In this document: positions 11,959-22,909 of the stretch, piece after piece
How the letters are laid out: each line of letters opens with the position of its first letter
How positions within the stretch are numbered: position 1 is the first letter of the stretch
Source of the DNA: Nemertoderma westbladi
Lineage: Eukaryota; Xenacoelomorpha; Nemertodermatida; Nemertodermatidae
Direction: 5' to 3'
DNA: 64,000 nt
Assembly: GCA_032718475.1 (NCBI GenBank)
Contig: JAUCBJ010002104.1
Span: 50,424-114,423, forward strand
Made by a program: the position numbers and the translations under genes
Notes under the pieces: generated by a model
What the model saw: the letters and a program-made list of their open reading frames with translations, nothing else
What the model was told of the DNA's origin: nothing
Database searches by the model: none

Positions 11959-12280
11959 ACATATTATTACCATCATTATCATTAGTAGGTGAATAGGGCA
12001 GGGTAGATGGTATACAAAGTAACCAAAAAGAAATCATCATGGAAAAGTTAGTCAGAATCAATCAGCTGATCCAAATTTATTCAAAAAATGAGGTTCTGGC
12101 TCTTTGTGGCTCAGTGCTTTCCGAATATTTGCATAATGTTTCGCAGAATTAACTTTGATAGCATTAATTTAACACTGTGCAACATCTCCTGAGTCAGAGT
12201 GGGTTGGTGCCGCATTGCTTCATAGTGTAATGGTCGTTTTTTGGGTCCGTGTGGGTCTTTGTGCATTTTAGCACTGCCCA
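11959..12280 (-). repeat. Right terminal inverted repeat
   Basis: Reverse complement of 1007-1287. It carries an extra ~34 bp (around GAGTGGGTTGGTGCCGCATT) missing from the left arm. Its outer ~104 bp are repeated again at 16091-16194 as part of the duplication around the retrotransposon. Confidence 0.8.
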
Positions 12281-12323
12281 AAATAAATATACTGGCTCAC
12301 CCAGCAAGGAGGAGGAAGGTAGG
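12177..12323 (+). repeat. 147-bp direct duplication, upstream copy
   Basis: Starts GTGCAACATCTCCTGAGTCA and ends GAGGAAGGTAGG. It equals 16091-16237 in length and matches it at all but two positions that I can see. It covers the end of the giant element's right TIR and ~43 bp of outside flank. It brackets the RTE-like element, as a target site duplication would. Confidence 0.9.
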
Positions 12324-12729
12324 TCATTGATCTGGTCAGGTCAGGTATTCTAGGTCATTGATCAAGAAAACTTGCCACCTCCATGCAGCATAAAGGAGGT
12401 GCCACCTGTAGCTGCATAGACCCTCTTACTAGGGCAAATCTGGTCCTGTAACAAGGAACCCCTTCGTTCTGGGATAAGGACGCCCTTGGTCCTGGATTAA
12501 GGACCCATATACTTGGCTGCAGGGGTATATGGCCTGACCAGGCAGATGGTGATCTACCAATGGCTGGTCAGGAGTAGAGTGTTCTCATGTCCACTCTGAG
12601 AGCAGTTCACTGCAACCTGCACCTGGCAGCAAGGGTACAGGGCATGACCCAGCAAATGACCTGCAACAGCCAATGGTGGGTCATGTGCGCCAGAGTAGAT
12701 ATGGGTGATGGGCCTCATATCTGACTCCA

Positions 12730-13329
12730 TTGCGACATCCACCCTGTGGAATGGCAAACCAGGGTGTGGTATTTGCCCCGAGAGCTGACTCGGCAAAAAA
12801 GCACCCCCCAACCCCCACTATGGATTACATTAGCAATGCGGAGGTCCGGCCACTAGAGGCCAGTGGAATTACCGGACACAATCGGCCTCACAGGCGTCAG
12901 TTAACTCCTGACCGGCTGCCTGTCTCACCCCCTACTGGAGAGAGAGCAGCCAACAATTATTTGAGTCCCTTTCCTGATGACCTTTCTGGCCCAAACCCTG
13001 GGTCACCAGGAAGGCCAGATTGTGATGGGGAGAGGGATTCTGGAGTTGGAGGCTACTCTCATGTTCCACCCCGACCAACAAAGCCATTGGTGAATCTGAG
13101 GCAAGTCACAAGACTAGCCTCAGTAAACACCCTAACACTCGGGTCCCCAATGCGACAAGGTGAGCTGACTGCCTTGGCAGATAAGCTTTCTCTTAGTGCA
13201 GTGGGTGTTCAAGAGCACCGAATGCAGACTGGACAGACTGATGAGGTTCTGATTAAGGACATGGGGGCGGTTGGCGACTCGCCCTCGCGTCAGCAGATGA
13301 TAGTGGCAATGGTGGAATTGGTCTATTGA
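12730..13329 (+). pseudogene. RTE pol, N-terminal part with start of endonuclease
   Basis: About 199 codons. The first ~125 residues are Pro/Arg-rich and unlike known domains. The endonuclease begins near residue 130 with SVNTLTLG, where the Asn is the metal-site residue of APE-like nucleases, followed by AVGVQEHRM, which holds the catalytic Glu. The frame breaks at about 13270 in a G-rich stretch; the neighbouring frame continues the domain (GWRLALASADDSGNGGIGLL) into the next piece. The start codon is nominal. Confidence 0.75.
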
Positions 13330-14453
13330 TGAATCCAACTGCACATGCAGCATTGGACAAAATAGACCAAATCTCTAACCGCATCATCCGTTGCCACTTC
13401 TCATGTTCTGGAAGACTGGCTAAGAAGTTTCCTAAGGTGGTTCTGATTGTGTGCTACTCTCCAACTAGTGTTGCCCCTGTAGAGGAGGTGGAAAATTTCT
13501 ACCACAATCTACAAGCAGCTACTGATGGAGTGGATCAGCATGCATTCTTAGCATTCCTGGGAGACTTTAATGCAAGTCTGCATCAATCACCTACATCGCC
13601 CTGGGTCTATAGCAATACTGTTAACCGAAATTCTGTCCTTCTTCAGGATTTTATCTCTGGAAATGGATTGTTTTCGGCTGGAACCCAGTTCAAGAAGCGA
13701 ACTGGAAAGCTATGGACTCATAGTGGACCCAGTGGTCACAAGTCCCAGATAGACCATATTCTGTTTCGTAGGAAATACCGGAGCTCTATACAAGACTGTA
13801 ATGCATTTACACTTCGACCCTTCTCCAGGGATCACCGCCTTATTGTGGCCAAGGTAAGACTTAGTCTGCGTGCTAGCAGAACAACGAAATCTGCCTTGCC
13901 ACGGCTTGACTGGTCCTCTCTGTTGCAACAGCCAAGTGTGAGATCAAGCTTCACACTACAGCTGAGCAACAGGTATGAGGCTCTTGCCTCTGAGGCGGCA
14001 GATCACTGTGAGGGCTATACTGCCTTTACAGAAGCAGTTAAGTTAGCAGCTGCAGAAACAGTTCCTGTATACCCTCGAAACAGGAAAAGGGCCCCCTGGA
14101 CTGACAACAAAATTCAGAAGTGCCGAAATGACCTTCATAAGGCGCAGAAAGAATCCCGACTCAAACAGACTACAGCGGCCAAGAATGCAGTTAAGGCTGC
14201 ATCTAGGTCCCTGAACAGGCAGTACTCTGCTAATCTACAGGAGCTAATAAACCAACAGGTTGATGCCATCAATGATGCTGACGACAGCAGGCAATCATCC
14301 CTTGCATGGAAATCGATCAATCTGCTTACTGGCGGAAAAGCCAACCAACCACCAAGGTTAAGGCTAAATCACCAGCCGATCGCCTCAATGGTTGGAAAGC
14401 CCACTTTGAAAAGCTCCTCAATAATGACAGGGTATTGCCTGATAACTTTATAG
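13326..14453 (+). pseudogene. RTE pol, endonuclease core and linker
   Basis: Contains GDFNA (residues ~79-83), SQIDHILF (~139) and SRDHRLIVAKVRL (~165), the conserved blocks of the APE-type endonuclease that nicks target DNA. A basic linker (ending WKSINLLTG) leads to the reverse transcriptase. From about 14330 the frame is wrong: this copy reads ACTGGCGG where the copies near 63826 and 32690 have one more G, so its last ~40 codons are out of frame and the true continuation is in the overlapping frame that begins at 14306. Confidence 0.85.
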
Positions 14454-15643
14454 AAGTAAAAGTGTCTGAGTCTGTACGCCCAGATATTCCCATTGGCGAT
14501 ATCTCCTTTGCAGAAGTGAAGGTTGCTGCAAAGAGCATTAAGACCAATCGTGCCAGTGGAGTAGATGGTGTTCCCCCTGAGGTCTTTAAAATACCTGAGT
14601 GTTTAAAGCTCATCTATCCCATCATAGTAGACATGTACCGAACAACAAGAGTCCCACAAGAAATGAAAACAAATAAGTTGGTGCCAGTTCCCAAGAAGGG
14701 CAACCTAACACTCTATGGTTCTTTTCGGGGAATCTCATTGATCTCGATTGCTGCAAAGCTATACAATAGGATTCTATTAAATCGCATCAGGGATCCCATT
14801 GAGAGACTGCTCCGTGGAAATCAGAATGGGTTCAGTAAAGGTCGTGGGACCATGGAGCCCATTTTGGCACTTAGAAGGATAATTGAAGAGTTATCAAAAA
14901 AGAAAGACAGGCATCTGGCTGTTATCTTTGTTGACTTCTTCAAGGCCTTTGATTCAGTCTCTCGCTCACGTATGTTCAGCATACTTTCATTATATGGGAT
15001 TCCTGATGAAATTATTGCAGCAATCAGATCAGTATACGATGGTTCGACAACATTTGTGTCTACTGTTGACGGTGACACAGAACCATTTGAAATGTTATGG
15101 GGCGTCCTCCAAGGAGACACACTTGCACCATTCTTGTTCATTATTGTGGTTGACTATGTTCTACGCATGTCCTTAGATCATTATAATGATGATGGGGTGA
15201 TGATAACTCCACCTACTGGCTCCAGAAGTCGAGGAAATCCTGCCACGTACCTAACTGATCTAGACTTTGCTGATGACTTAGGAGTACTCTCAGAATCATT
15301 AGAGGGAGCCCAACGGTTCCTCAGCTCATTAGAACATGCTGCTTCTAGTGTTGGTCTTTTTATTAACTCCAGAAAGACCAAAATTCTGACAGTTAACTTT
15401 GAAAGTCCTCAGCAAGTCTCTGATCGGATGAGCATAAGCTCAAAAGATGGTATGCTTGAGCATGTGGACGACTTCTGTTACCTGGGATCATGGATCCGGA
15501 AGTCAGGTGAGGACCTTCGAATACGTAAGGGAAAGGCATGGGCAGCCTTGAATAGGCTTTCCAGGATTTGGAAGTCACCGAGAATTAATCGGAAACTTAA
15601 GGTCCGATTATTTAGAGCAGCAGTAGTTCCAGTACTCCCGTAG
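14306..15643 (+). pseudogene. RTE pol, reverse transcriptase domain
   Basis: 445 codons carrying the RT blocks in order: KLVPVPKKGN, GNQNGFSKGRGT, VDFFKAFDSVSRSRM, GVLQGDTLAPFLF, and the catalytic FADD near residues 320-323. The thumb region follows (SWIRKSGEDLRIRKGKAW). It copies the element RNA into DNA at the nicked target. The frame ends early at a TAG created by the small inversion at 15635-15648; the minus-strand copy at 31.5 kb reads through there as LLYGSPCW. Confidence 0.9.
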
Positions 15644-15648
15644 AGGAG

Positions 15649-16043
15649 TCCATGCTGGGCTCTAACTGCTGAGGACACCAAATCTCTGGATGGCACATTC
15701 ACAAAAATGCTACGCCGGGTTCATAGTGTCAAGTACAATGCACACATCTCCAACCAGACACTATATAACATTGGAGGTGTCTCATTGGTTTCCCCAAGCT
15801 TGACACTAGAACAAAATCGCCTCCGCTTTGCAGGACATTGCTTTCGCCGTGAGGACCAGCCAGTGCATAATCTTGTGCTTTGGCTGCACTCATGGAGCGA
15901 ATAAGCATGGTGGACAGCCCATGACTTTCTTGAGACGCATCTTAAACGACACTGGCCTTAAAGATGCGGATGATCTAGCAAATGTCATGGGTGATAGGGA
16001 GTTGTGGCGGTGCAATTTTGTTGACAAGCCGGCACAGCATTCT
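15649..16043 (+). pseudogene. RTE pol, C-terminal region
   Basis: Continues the pol frame after the TAG (readable as RRVHSVKYNAHISNQTLYNI and GGQPMTFLRRI). A further +1 frameshift at about 15884, where TTTGGCTGCACTCATGG replaces the TTTGGCAACCTCATGG of another copy, splits it into two frames. The C-terminal motif RELWRCNFVDKPAQHS is shared with the other copies. The 3' UTR and (TAG)n tail follow at once. Confidence 0.85.
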
Positions 16044-16090
16044 TAAAAATGCAGCTGCAATGCAGCATGCCGATCCTAGTAGTAGTAGTA

Positions 16091-16237
16091 GTGCAACATC
16101 TCCTGAGTCGGAGTGGGTTGGTGCCGCATTGCTTCATAGTGTAATGGTCGTTTTTTGGGTCCGTGTGGGTCTTTGTCCATTTTAGCACTGCCCAAAATAA
16201 ATATACTGGCTCACCCAGCAAGGAGGAGGAAGGTAGG
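16091..16237 (+). repeat. 147-bp direct duplication, downstream copy
   Basis: Second copy of 12177-12323. The differences seen are one A/G near its start and GTGCAT versus GTCCAT in the middle. It begins directly at the (TAG)n tail of the retrotransposon, and unique flank (AACTATCCAGATC) follows. Confidence 0.9.
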
Positions 16238-17790
16238 AACTATCCAGATCTCTAAATTCCACGCAATCACATTAAGTTGCGGCATATAGGAAGGAAGGAA
16301 GTAAGTAATCACTACCTTAGTAACAGTAAACTTCTAGAACATGTCTGTATTAAAAGCTCCCTTGATGATAAGCCAATGTAGACCTACAGTAGGTTATGCT
16401 GTTATGTGTGGGATTATTTCTAGTACACTGCAGTCCGTTTGAACGGACCATAAATAAAAGAATTGGGAGAAGGATTTAAGTTTCATGCATTTCGCCCTCT
16501 AGCGGCTCACAGGAAAACTGCGATGGATAGCCTCCTTTGAAAGAAACATTCTGACAGTTAATGTTATAATTTAATCTTGAACGAATTTAAAAGCAAAGAA
16601 ATGGGTAGACATTAATGTTTACACATACTGTAGGCCTACACTACTTTACTGAAGCGGGAACTGATGAACTGATCGCTGATCGTATCTAAAAGTATTTTAA
16701 AACTCTCCATTTTTGGTCTCTATTGATTCCTACTGTATAAATGTTTAACACGACAGCTCTTAATTCGACAAAGTTGTTAGCATGTCAAAATTGCAACGAC
16801 GACGATCACAACTACTGTATTCGCAAATATTGACCCACCCCACCCCACCTAACAGTGTCAGTCCACTCACAAAGACGCAACATGTGGTACAAGGCCTACA
16901 TTTATGCCGAAATGCAGCTTAAACGAATGAAAATCACGGAAATGGGAGATGGGTTTCACTGTCAGAGTCAGACTGAAGCACTGCAGGTCTATCACCTTCC
17001 TAAAAAGAAACATTATGTGGTCTGGTACATTCTACAATTCAGCTTAAACAGATTAAGATCAAGGAAGTGGCGGGGAAGGTTATCGGCTGACTGGAGAACT
17101 TTAGATCGATTACCGACCCCACAAAGCTCTCGCTTGAATGTGTCATAAATAACGGAATGGGGTATTGATTTCACTTTCAGATATTTTGCCCTCTAGTGGC
17201 AGACTAGAGAACTGCAGACGGAATAGCCTCATTTGAATGACACTGATAATGGTCTACATGTCTTGTACAAATTTGCTGCCAAGTATCAGCGCGACCGGAT
17301 TAAAAGCAAATAAATGGGGGGACTTTAAATGTTTAGACAATTAGCACTTTGCGGGAGACTGTTGAACTGAACTTTACCTTAAATTGTTGTCATATTGATG
17401 CCTTTACGTTTTCAATCATTATTAGAATGTCAAAATGGTAACAATGACAATAACGGCAATGATAACGACAACCGCACGACAACAACTATATGCCACATTA
17501 TTAAATACACATTACATAAATTATGTTATAAAAAAGTTAGCTTATATTTATAGTGGTGTTTGGAGCCATGTTTATAGAATAGCTACTGGTTATTAATAAT
17601 AATACCGGTATAGCTACTGGTTACTACTGTAGAACGCCATCAAGATGGCTTTAATCGAACCTCTTACACAGACTCAAATAAACAGATGGGATTGGAAGAT
17701 ACAAACCAACAACAATGACTTGCATCAACCTGCCTCCCGTTTAATTTAATACAAGAGTCGCCAAAGCAGACAAATCACAATCACATTTAT
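16238..17790. other. Non-coding; diverged duplicated segment
   Basis: No gene recognised. About 16450-16620 and 17140-17325 are diverged direct copies of one another: both contain a TTTCGCCCTCTAGCGGC-like phrase, ATAGCCTC, and then AAAAGCAAA.AAATGGG. Near 17513-17550 a stretch (AAAAAAGTTAGCTTATATTT) is the reverse complement of about 3331-3366. Confidence 0.5.
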
Positions 17791-17794
17791 GTGC

Positions 17795-17958
17795 CGAGCG
17801 AGCGCAGCGAGGGAGGTTTAGATAAATAAACAAGTGTCTTTAACGCTGAATAAGTGACCTTTGCAAGCAATGATGTATGTAATTTTGTTACATTATCTCA
17901 ACTTATCAGCGTTCCGTATGTGAAGAAAGGATTTTATGGATACTCATTTATACATTTT
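17795..17958 (+). repeat. Inverted repeat, left arm (164 bp)
   Basis: Begins CGAGCGAGCGCAGCGAGGGA and runs to GATACTCATTTATACATTTT. It is the reverse complement, with few changes, of 18437-18600. The ~480-bp spacer holds TGAACGGACACAGACGGTGA, whose inverse also occurs at about 18705 and 21290. Confidence 0.85.
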
Positions 17959-18436
17959 GTTACATATGTCAACTTAACAGCGTTCTGGAGAATTAATCGT
18001 AACGCTGCAAATACTACTTTGCAGCTTTGCGGCCTATAGGACGGAACGCTGAAAAGTATTCAATGATATGGAAACAACTTCAATTACCGTATTCCAGAAT
18101 TTATTATTTCCATTTATGTTAATGAGTGCTGCGTTATTATCCAGTTTGCAGTGACGGGAGCCACTGTATATAAATAATAACGTTTAACGTGTTCTGTACC
18201 TATTCCGTTATGTCGAAACGTCCAATAGAAGACACTAAAATGACCAAAGAAAGTGAAGACAGTGTTCAGTAAAATTGAACGGACACAGACGGTGACTAAG
18301 TCGATTATAGTCAAGATGGATTAATGATTTATCACATCCAAGCAGGGGATAACTTCCAATAAACTTTAATTGGATTTAAATATATAATTAATACTGTTAA
18401 TAAATTTCACTTAAATTCGATATATAGTACATGATT

Positions 18437-18600
18437 AAAATGTATAAATGAGTATCCATAAAATCCTTTCTTCACATACCGAACGCTGATAAGTTAACAT
18501 AATGTAACAAAATTACATACATCATTGCTTGCAAAGGTCACTTTGCAGCGTTGAAGACCCTTGTTTAATTATGTAAACCTCCCTCGCTGCGCTCGCTCGG
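18437..18600 (-). repeat. Inverted repeat, right arm (164 bp)
   Basis: Reverse complement of 17795-17958. Followed by a TAGGCCTA palindrome and TCGGGTCATAACGCTGCAAA, which itself recurs inverted at about 20985-21020. Confidence 0.85.
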
Positions 18601-18785
18601 TAGGCCTACATAAATAAACTCGGGTCATAACGCTGCAAAGTGCTACTTTGCACACAATGATGTAAATAGTTATTACATACCATATCGAATATATATAAGT
18701 GAAATTGAGTCACCGTCTGTGTCCGTTCAGTTTTACTGAACAATGTTTTTATTGGACGTTTCGCCATAATTAAACAATACTACTA

Positions 18786-20194
18786 CTACTAGGTCGAGCG
18801 AACTCGGACAGTGGAAATGAGATCCTTCCAGGCTTCATAGTTGTCGCAATTTCGTTTCTCTCAAGTTCAGTATCCCTTTCAAGTTGATCTATATATGTTA
18901 TGGCAGGTCGTCCACGACTACGCTTTCCATGAGTTGGTTGCCAGAGAAGTAGATCTGGTATGACCTCGTCTTTACTTCGCCAGCAGTGCCCACTGAATCT
19001 TAATCTGCGTTCACGGAGGGTGGTTGATACAGGTGGTATTGTACCATAAAGCTCGGCGTTTGTCATGTGTTGTCTCCAGCTGATGTTTAGGGCTGCCCTT
19101 AGTAGTCTTGTGTAGCAACCATCAATTCGTTGTTCAAGTGATTTAGTCAGTGTCCAGGTCTCACCCTCGTATAAAAATACACTTTCCACTGTGGCTCGAA
19201 AGAACTTGGTCTTCAGTTGCCTGGAGAGATCTGATTTCCAGATGGTATCCATTTTTGATAGAGCTACCCAAGCCTTTGCTTTCCTAACTTCTATGTCCTT
19301 TTTGCTACTCTCTATCCATGATCCAAGGTACTGGAAGTCATCGACCTTCCTTAGTTGATTATTATCAATGGTTGTCAAGTTTCCATCAACATTAAAGGTC
19401 ATGAATTCGGTCTTTGTAGCATTTATATGCAATCCAACCTCCTTAGCAGCCCTCTCCACTTTATTTAGTAGAAGCTGTGCATCTGCTAGCGTATTAGAGA
19501 GCAGGGCGATGTCATCCGCAAAGTCGGTGTCTGTGACTGTAGTTGCCGGATATCTACTACTTCTGCGTTCTTGAAGTCTGAATCCCAGATCTTCACCTTT
19601 TGTGGCCGTCCTCATTGCGTAATCCAGCACAATTACAAATAGTAATGGTGCTAATGTGTCACCTTGCAGTACGCCAGCCAGGATTGAGAAAAACTCAGTT
19701 TCACCATCTGGTGAGAGTACCTGCGCTTCTGTGTCACAATATAGCAATCCAATGCCAGCAACAATTACTTCTGGTATTCCATAAGCTCTTAGGATTTCAA
19801 GCATTTTACCTCTATGGATGGAGTCGAATGCCTTCTTGAAGTCCACAAAAGTCATGACTGCGGGGAGATTCTTTGACTTGATTCCTTCAATCAGTCTCCG
19901 TAGTGCAAGTATCTGAGCTATTGTTGATCTACTTGGTCGAAATCCGTTTTGGCTCTTACGCAGTAGTTTCTCTATGTGAGGCCTAATCCTATATAGAATC
20001 ATTTTATTGTATATTTTGGCACCTACCACAAGCAGACAGATCCCACGATAGTTTGTTGGTATGCCGAGGTCTCCTTTCTTGGGGAGAGGCTTTAGTTGAC
20101 CTTTAGTCCAAATTGGTGGTGGCTTTTCCCCTTTTAACATCCGGTTGCAAACATTCAATAATGGTCTACAGTATTTAGCACTCCGGTTTTCCAT
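18786..20194 (-). pseudogene. RTE-B reverse transcriptase
   Basis: About 470 codons with KPLPKKGDLG, SQNGFRPSRSTIAQ, FVDFKKAFDSIHRGKM, GVLQGDTLAPLLF, TDTDFADDIALLSN (FADD near residues 222-226) and the C-terminal GHCWRSKDEVIPDLLLWQP. This covers RT palm, fingers, thumb and the usual C-terminal extension, so this part may once have been functional. The upstream frame joins it only through a one-base frameshift near 20180. No endonuclease remains. Confidence 0.9.
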
Positions 20195-20772
20195 ACCTCC
20201 GCTGGGATTTCATCTAATCCACTCGCTTTATTATTGGACATGCTTTTAATGCTTCTTTGGAGTTCGGCAGGTGTGAAGTCCCCTGTTTCTATAAGTAGTG
20301 TCTTGTCATATATTTTCCTTGTAGGGCTGACCTCGATGTTTGGTGGCTGCCCAAGCAAGTTGCTGAAGTGATTTTTCCACTTCCCAACACGTTCTTCAGG
20401 ACTATCGGCTTTGAGGCGCCCCTTTGCACAACTTTTCCGACCAGATACCTCATTTACAGTTTGCCAGGTAAGTCTTGATTGTTGCTGTATGTGAGCAGTT
20501 GTAATTGCTTCAGTTTTATCCTGTATGTACTTTTCCTGGCTGATGTTGTAGGCCAATTTAAGATCGTCCTTAGCTTTCTCAACCTTGTTAATGTTTTCGG
20601 TTGTTGGTTGTTCGGTTTTAACTTTGTAGGCTATCTTAAGATCTTCTCTCTTACAAGTAACCTCAGAGTTTTGCCATGGCACATACTGTTTTCGTTTAGG
20701 TTTCTGGGGGATATGCCTCTTAGCTGATTCCTTGTGGGCTGTTATTATATTCTGGTATATTGAATCAAACAT
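20155..20772 (-). pseudogene. RTE-B linker and RT N-terminus
   Basis: About 205 codons: a basic, Lys-rich linker and then SMSNNKASGLDEIPAEVWK, the standard start of LINE RT domains (NKASG.D..P.E). It ends out of frame relative to the main RT ORF with a ~40-bp overlap, showing a single-base indel. Truncation at 20785 removed the endonuclease. Confidence 0.85.
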
Positions 20773-20797
20773 ACAGTATATATTGAATTAAACAATA

Positions 20798-21560
20798 AAG
20801 CCACGTTAAACAATTATTAACATACAGTAGCACTTGTTTGTACACTTCCTACCTAGCTTTTTGATTAAATTTTGCAAGTACATTGCAAGTACAATTTTGC
20901 TTTGGTGGTTCATAATCGCGTTACAAAATTTCCTAAAGTTTCCGTTTCGAGTAATGGACAGAATAACTATTAACATCATTGTGTGTAAAGTAGCACTTTG
21001 CAGCGTTATGACCCGAGTTATTTATGTACCGACCGAGCGCAGCGAGGGAGGTTTACATAAATTATACACATGTAATTTTGTTACATTATGTTAACTTATC
21101 AGCGTTCGGTATGTGAAGAAAGGATTTTATGGATGCTCATTTAAACATTTTAATCATGTACTATTTCGAATATACAGTAAGTGAAATTTATTAACAGGTG
21201 TACACAGTATTAATTAAACATTTATATCGAATTAAAGTTTATTGTTGTTATGTCATGCTTGGATGTGATAAACCTCGACTGAGTCGACTGAGTCACCGTC
21301 TGTGTCCGTTCAGTTTTACGGAACACAGCCGCCCTATTTTTTTTGCTCATTTTCTCTAAAATGTCTTCTATAGGACGTATGAAAAGTCTTACACATTAAA
21401 CAATTATTTACATACAGTAGCTAGTCCCGTTACTTCAATCTGGACGCACGCATTATGCAAAAACATGCTGCTTTATTGAATAAAGAAGCACACATTAAAA
21501 TAAATGGAAATAAAGCATTCTGGAATACCGTAATTGAAGTTGTTTCCATGGCATTGATTA
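20798..21560. repeat. Further copy of the 17.8-18.6 kb repeat family
   Basis: 21034-21153 matches the arm at 17795-17958, including GCAGCGAGGGAGGTTTACAT and CTTATCAGCGTTCGGTATGT but lacking an internal piece. GTCACCGTCTGTGTCCGTTC follows at about 21290, and 20975-21020 is the inverse of 18612-18655. No coding region is seen. Confidence 0.65.
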
Positions 21561-22519
21561 CTTTGCAGAGTTACGAGTAATTCATCAGAACGCTGTTAAA
21601 TTGACATAATATAACAAAAGCTTTAAAGTGCTAATTATTAACAATAGCGAATCTAATTTTATTTATTTGTGGGAATTATTAGTAGTTATGCACTTCAACT
21701 TTCTAGAACAACCTAATAATGACGCGATGACATACTGGATATACTGGACATACATATATCTGAAACTCATGAAACTGGTGATATATTACCCAATGTGTCG
21801 AACTACCCGACGCGTAGGCCTACGCGTAGGTCGAAAAGATTTACCCCATCAGAGCGCTCTCACAGGCTGACGGGTGGTCGGAGCATACACCAGTACAGAG
21901 TACCGGTATACAGGTATACCAGTATACAGTACAACCTGACTGCTGACCTGGACTACCGCTCCCTTCTGTCAGTGCTTCAGACCTTACTGCTGTACTGTCT
22001 TACCTACAGCAACAGTAACGGTCTGCCGGTGAATGCTAATTGACTAACGGCGGTGCCACTACCTGACTGCCTGACTCCAGCACTCTGTCAGTCTGTCACT
22101 GCAGCACTGGGACACTACCTGACTACTAGTACCGATCAATCCTGCCTGACTGGCTGCCTGGCTGATAGCCGAACTTCAGAGCTGTAAAGACTGAAAGAAC
22201 ACCGATCTGTCCACTGCCGACCTGCCGACCGGGCATCCGCCATCTGGCAATTGATTGCAGATTGGTTTGGTAAGTACAGAAGTACTGAAATAGGGTAAGC
22301 TGGGGTGAAGTGAGCTAGGGGTAAAATGGGCTATTTTTTAATTTGTTTTTTTTTTAATATACCGGTATAAATTGTTGTTATTTCAATTCTCTAAAATCAT
22401 TCATCATTACAATGTCTACAAATATCCTATAGTCCAGGAGAAATGGGGTTGGGGTCGAACCATAAAGTAGGGGGTAATGACCTGAACCCGTACCAGTGGG
22501 GGCAATTTTTTTGTCGATT
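21561..22519. other. Non-coding, CTGACTG-rich simple sequence
   Basis: No gene recognised. 21890-22160 is rich in short CTGACTG, CAGTAC and ACCGGTATAC words. Near 22290, ATAGGGTAAGCTGGGG and GGGGTAAAATGGGC resemble one end of the element at 23855-26118, but no second end is nearby. Confidence 0.45.
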
Positions 22520-22529
22520 TTCCCTATGC

Positions 22530-22790
22530 CCGTGGTGAAACACTTATGCTTTTAATTACCATTCTGGCTATTTATCTATGCCTGTGGGGCTGTGGCGAAA
22601 GACTTATACTTTTATTTACCATTCTGGCTATTTATCTATGCCTGTGGAGAAAAACTTATACGTTTAAGTTTAATTACCATTCTGCTATTTGTCTATGCCT
22701 GCCTGCCTGCAGGGAAATACTTATACTTTTAATTAACATTCTGCTGTTCTGGCTATTTATCTATGCCTGTATGCCCTTGATGAAACACTT
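22530..22790 (+). repeat. Degenerate ~70-bp tandem repeat (4 copies)
   Basis: Four imperfect units, each with ACTTATACTTTTAATTACC, then ATTCTGGCTATT and TATCTATGCCTG. An ORF across it is produced by the repeat and has no recognisable product. Confidence 0.8.
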
Positions 22791-22909
22791 TAATAACTAT
22801 TTTAAACTATATAGTATATATCATGATATTTCATTTAATAAACCGAAAATAATATCCTATATAATTTTTGCAACCCGGTCTGCCGGTGCCATGCCACTAG
22901 ACTGCTAGA

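Larger units (their letters stand above)
1007..12280. mobile_element. Giant (11.3 kb) TIR element with inverted 31-bp arrays
   Basis: The left end (TGGGCAGTGCTAAA, 1007 onward) and the right end (ending at 12280 in GCACTGCCCA) are reverse complements. The match continues inward for about 285 bp on the left and 324 bp on the right; the left arm lacks about 34 bp present in the right arm. Immediately inside each terminus lies an array of the same 31-bp unit, plus-oriented on the left and minus-oriented on the right. AAATAAA directly abuts both ends and could be a 7-bp target duplication, although it is low complexity. No transposase is visible, so the element is non-autonomous or its core has been replaced. 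The interior contains an RTE fragment and other insertions. Two separate elements sharing ends is an alternative. Confidence 0.65.
12324..16090 (+). mobile_element. RTE-like non-LTR retrotransposon, near full length, disabled
   Basis: This 3.77-kb element has a GC-richer 5' region with no ORF (12324-12729), apurinic-type endonuclease motifs, a reverse transcriptase with FADD, and a 3' end GATCC followed by a (TAG)n tail. It is flanked by 147-bp direct copies. Compared with the other copies in the window (31028-34304, 3861-4426, 63712 onward) it carries a frameshift near 13270, a missing G near 14330, a micro-inversion at 15635-15648 and a frameshift near 15884. It lies directly outside the giant TIR element. 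Clade (RTE or a close relative) is inferred from domain order, the single-ORF layout and the short-repeat tail. Confidence 0.9.
18780..20785 (-). mobile_element. Second RTE-like retrotransposon, 5'-truncated, disabled
   Basis: Minus-strand LINE insertion of ~2.0 kb. Its 3' end (left side) has the tail CTAGTAGTAGTAGT. AATTAAACAATA flanks it on both sides (18768-18779 and 20786-20797), a 12-bp target duplication. It encodes a linker and reverse transcriptase distinct in sequence from the 12.3-16.1 kb family, although both end in a CTAGTAG-type tail. It splits the inverted-repeat cluster of 17.8-21.4 kb, so it is younger than that cluster. Confidence 0.9.

Noticed and set aside
22286-22480. Another complete copy of the GGGGTAAAATGGG element
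   Set aside because: Only one end-like stretch is present; no inverted partner was found nearby.
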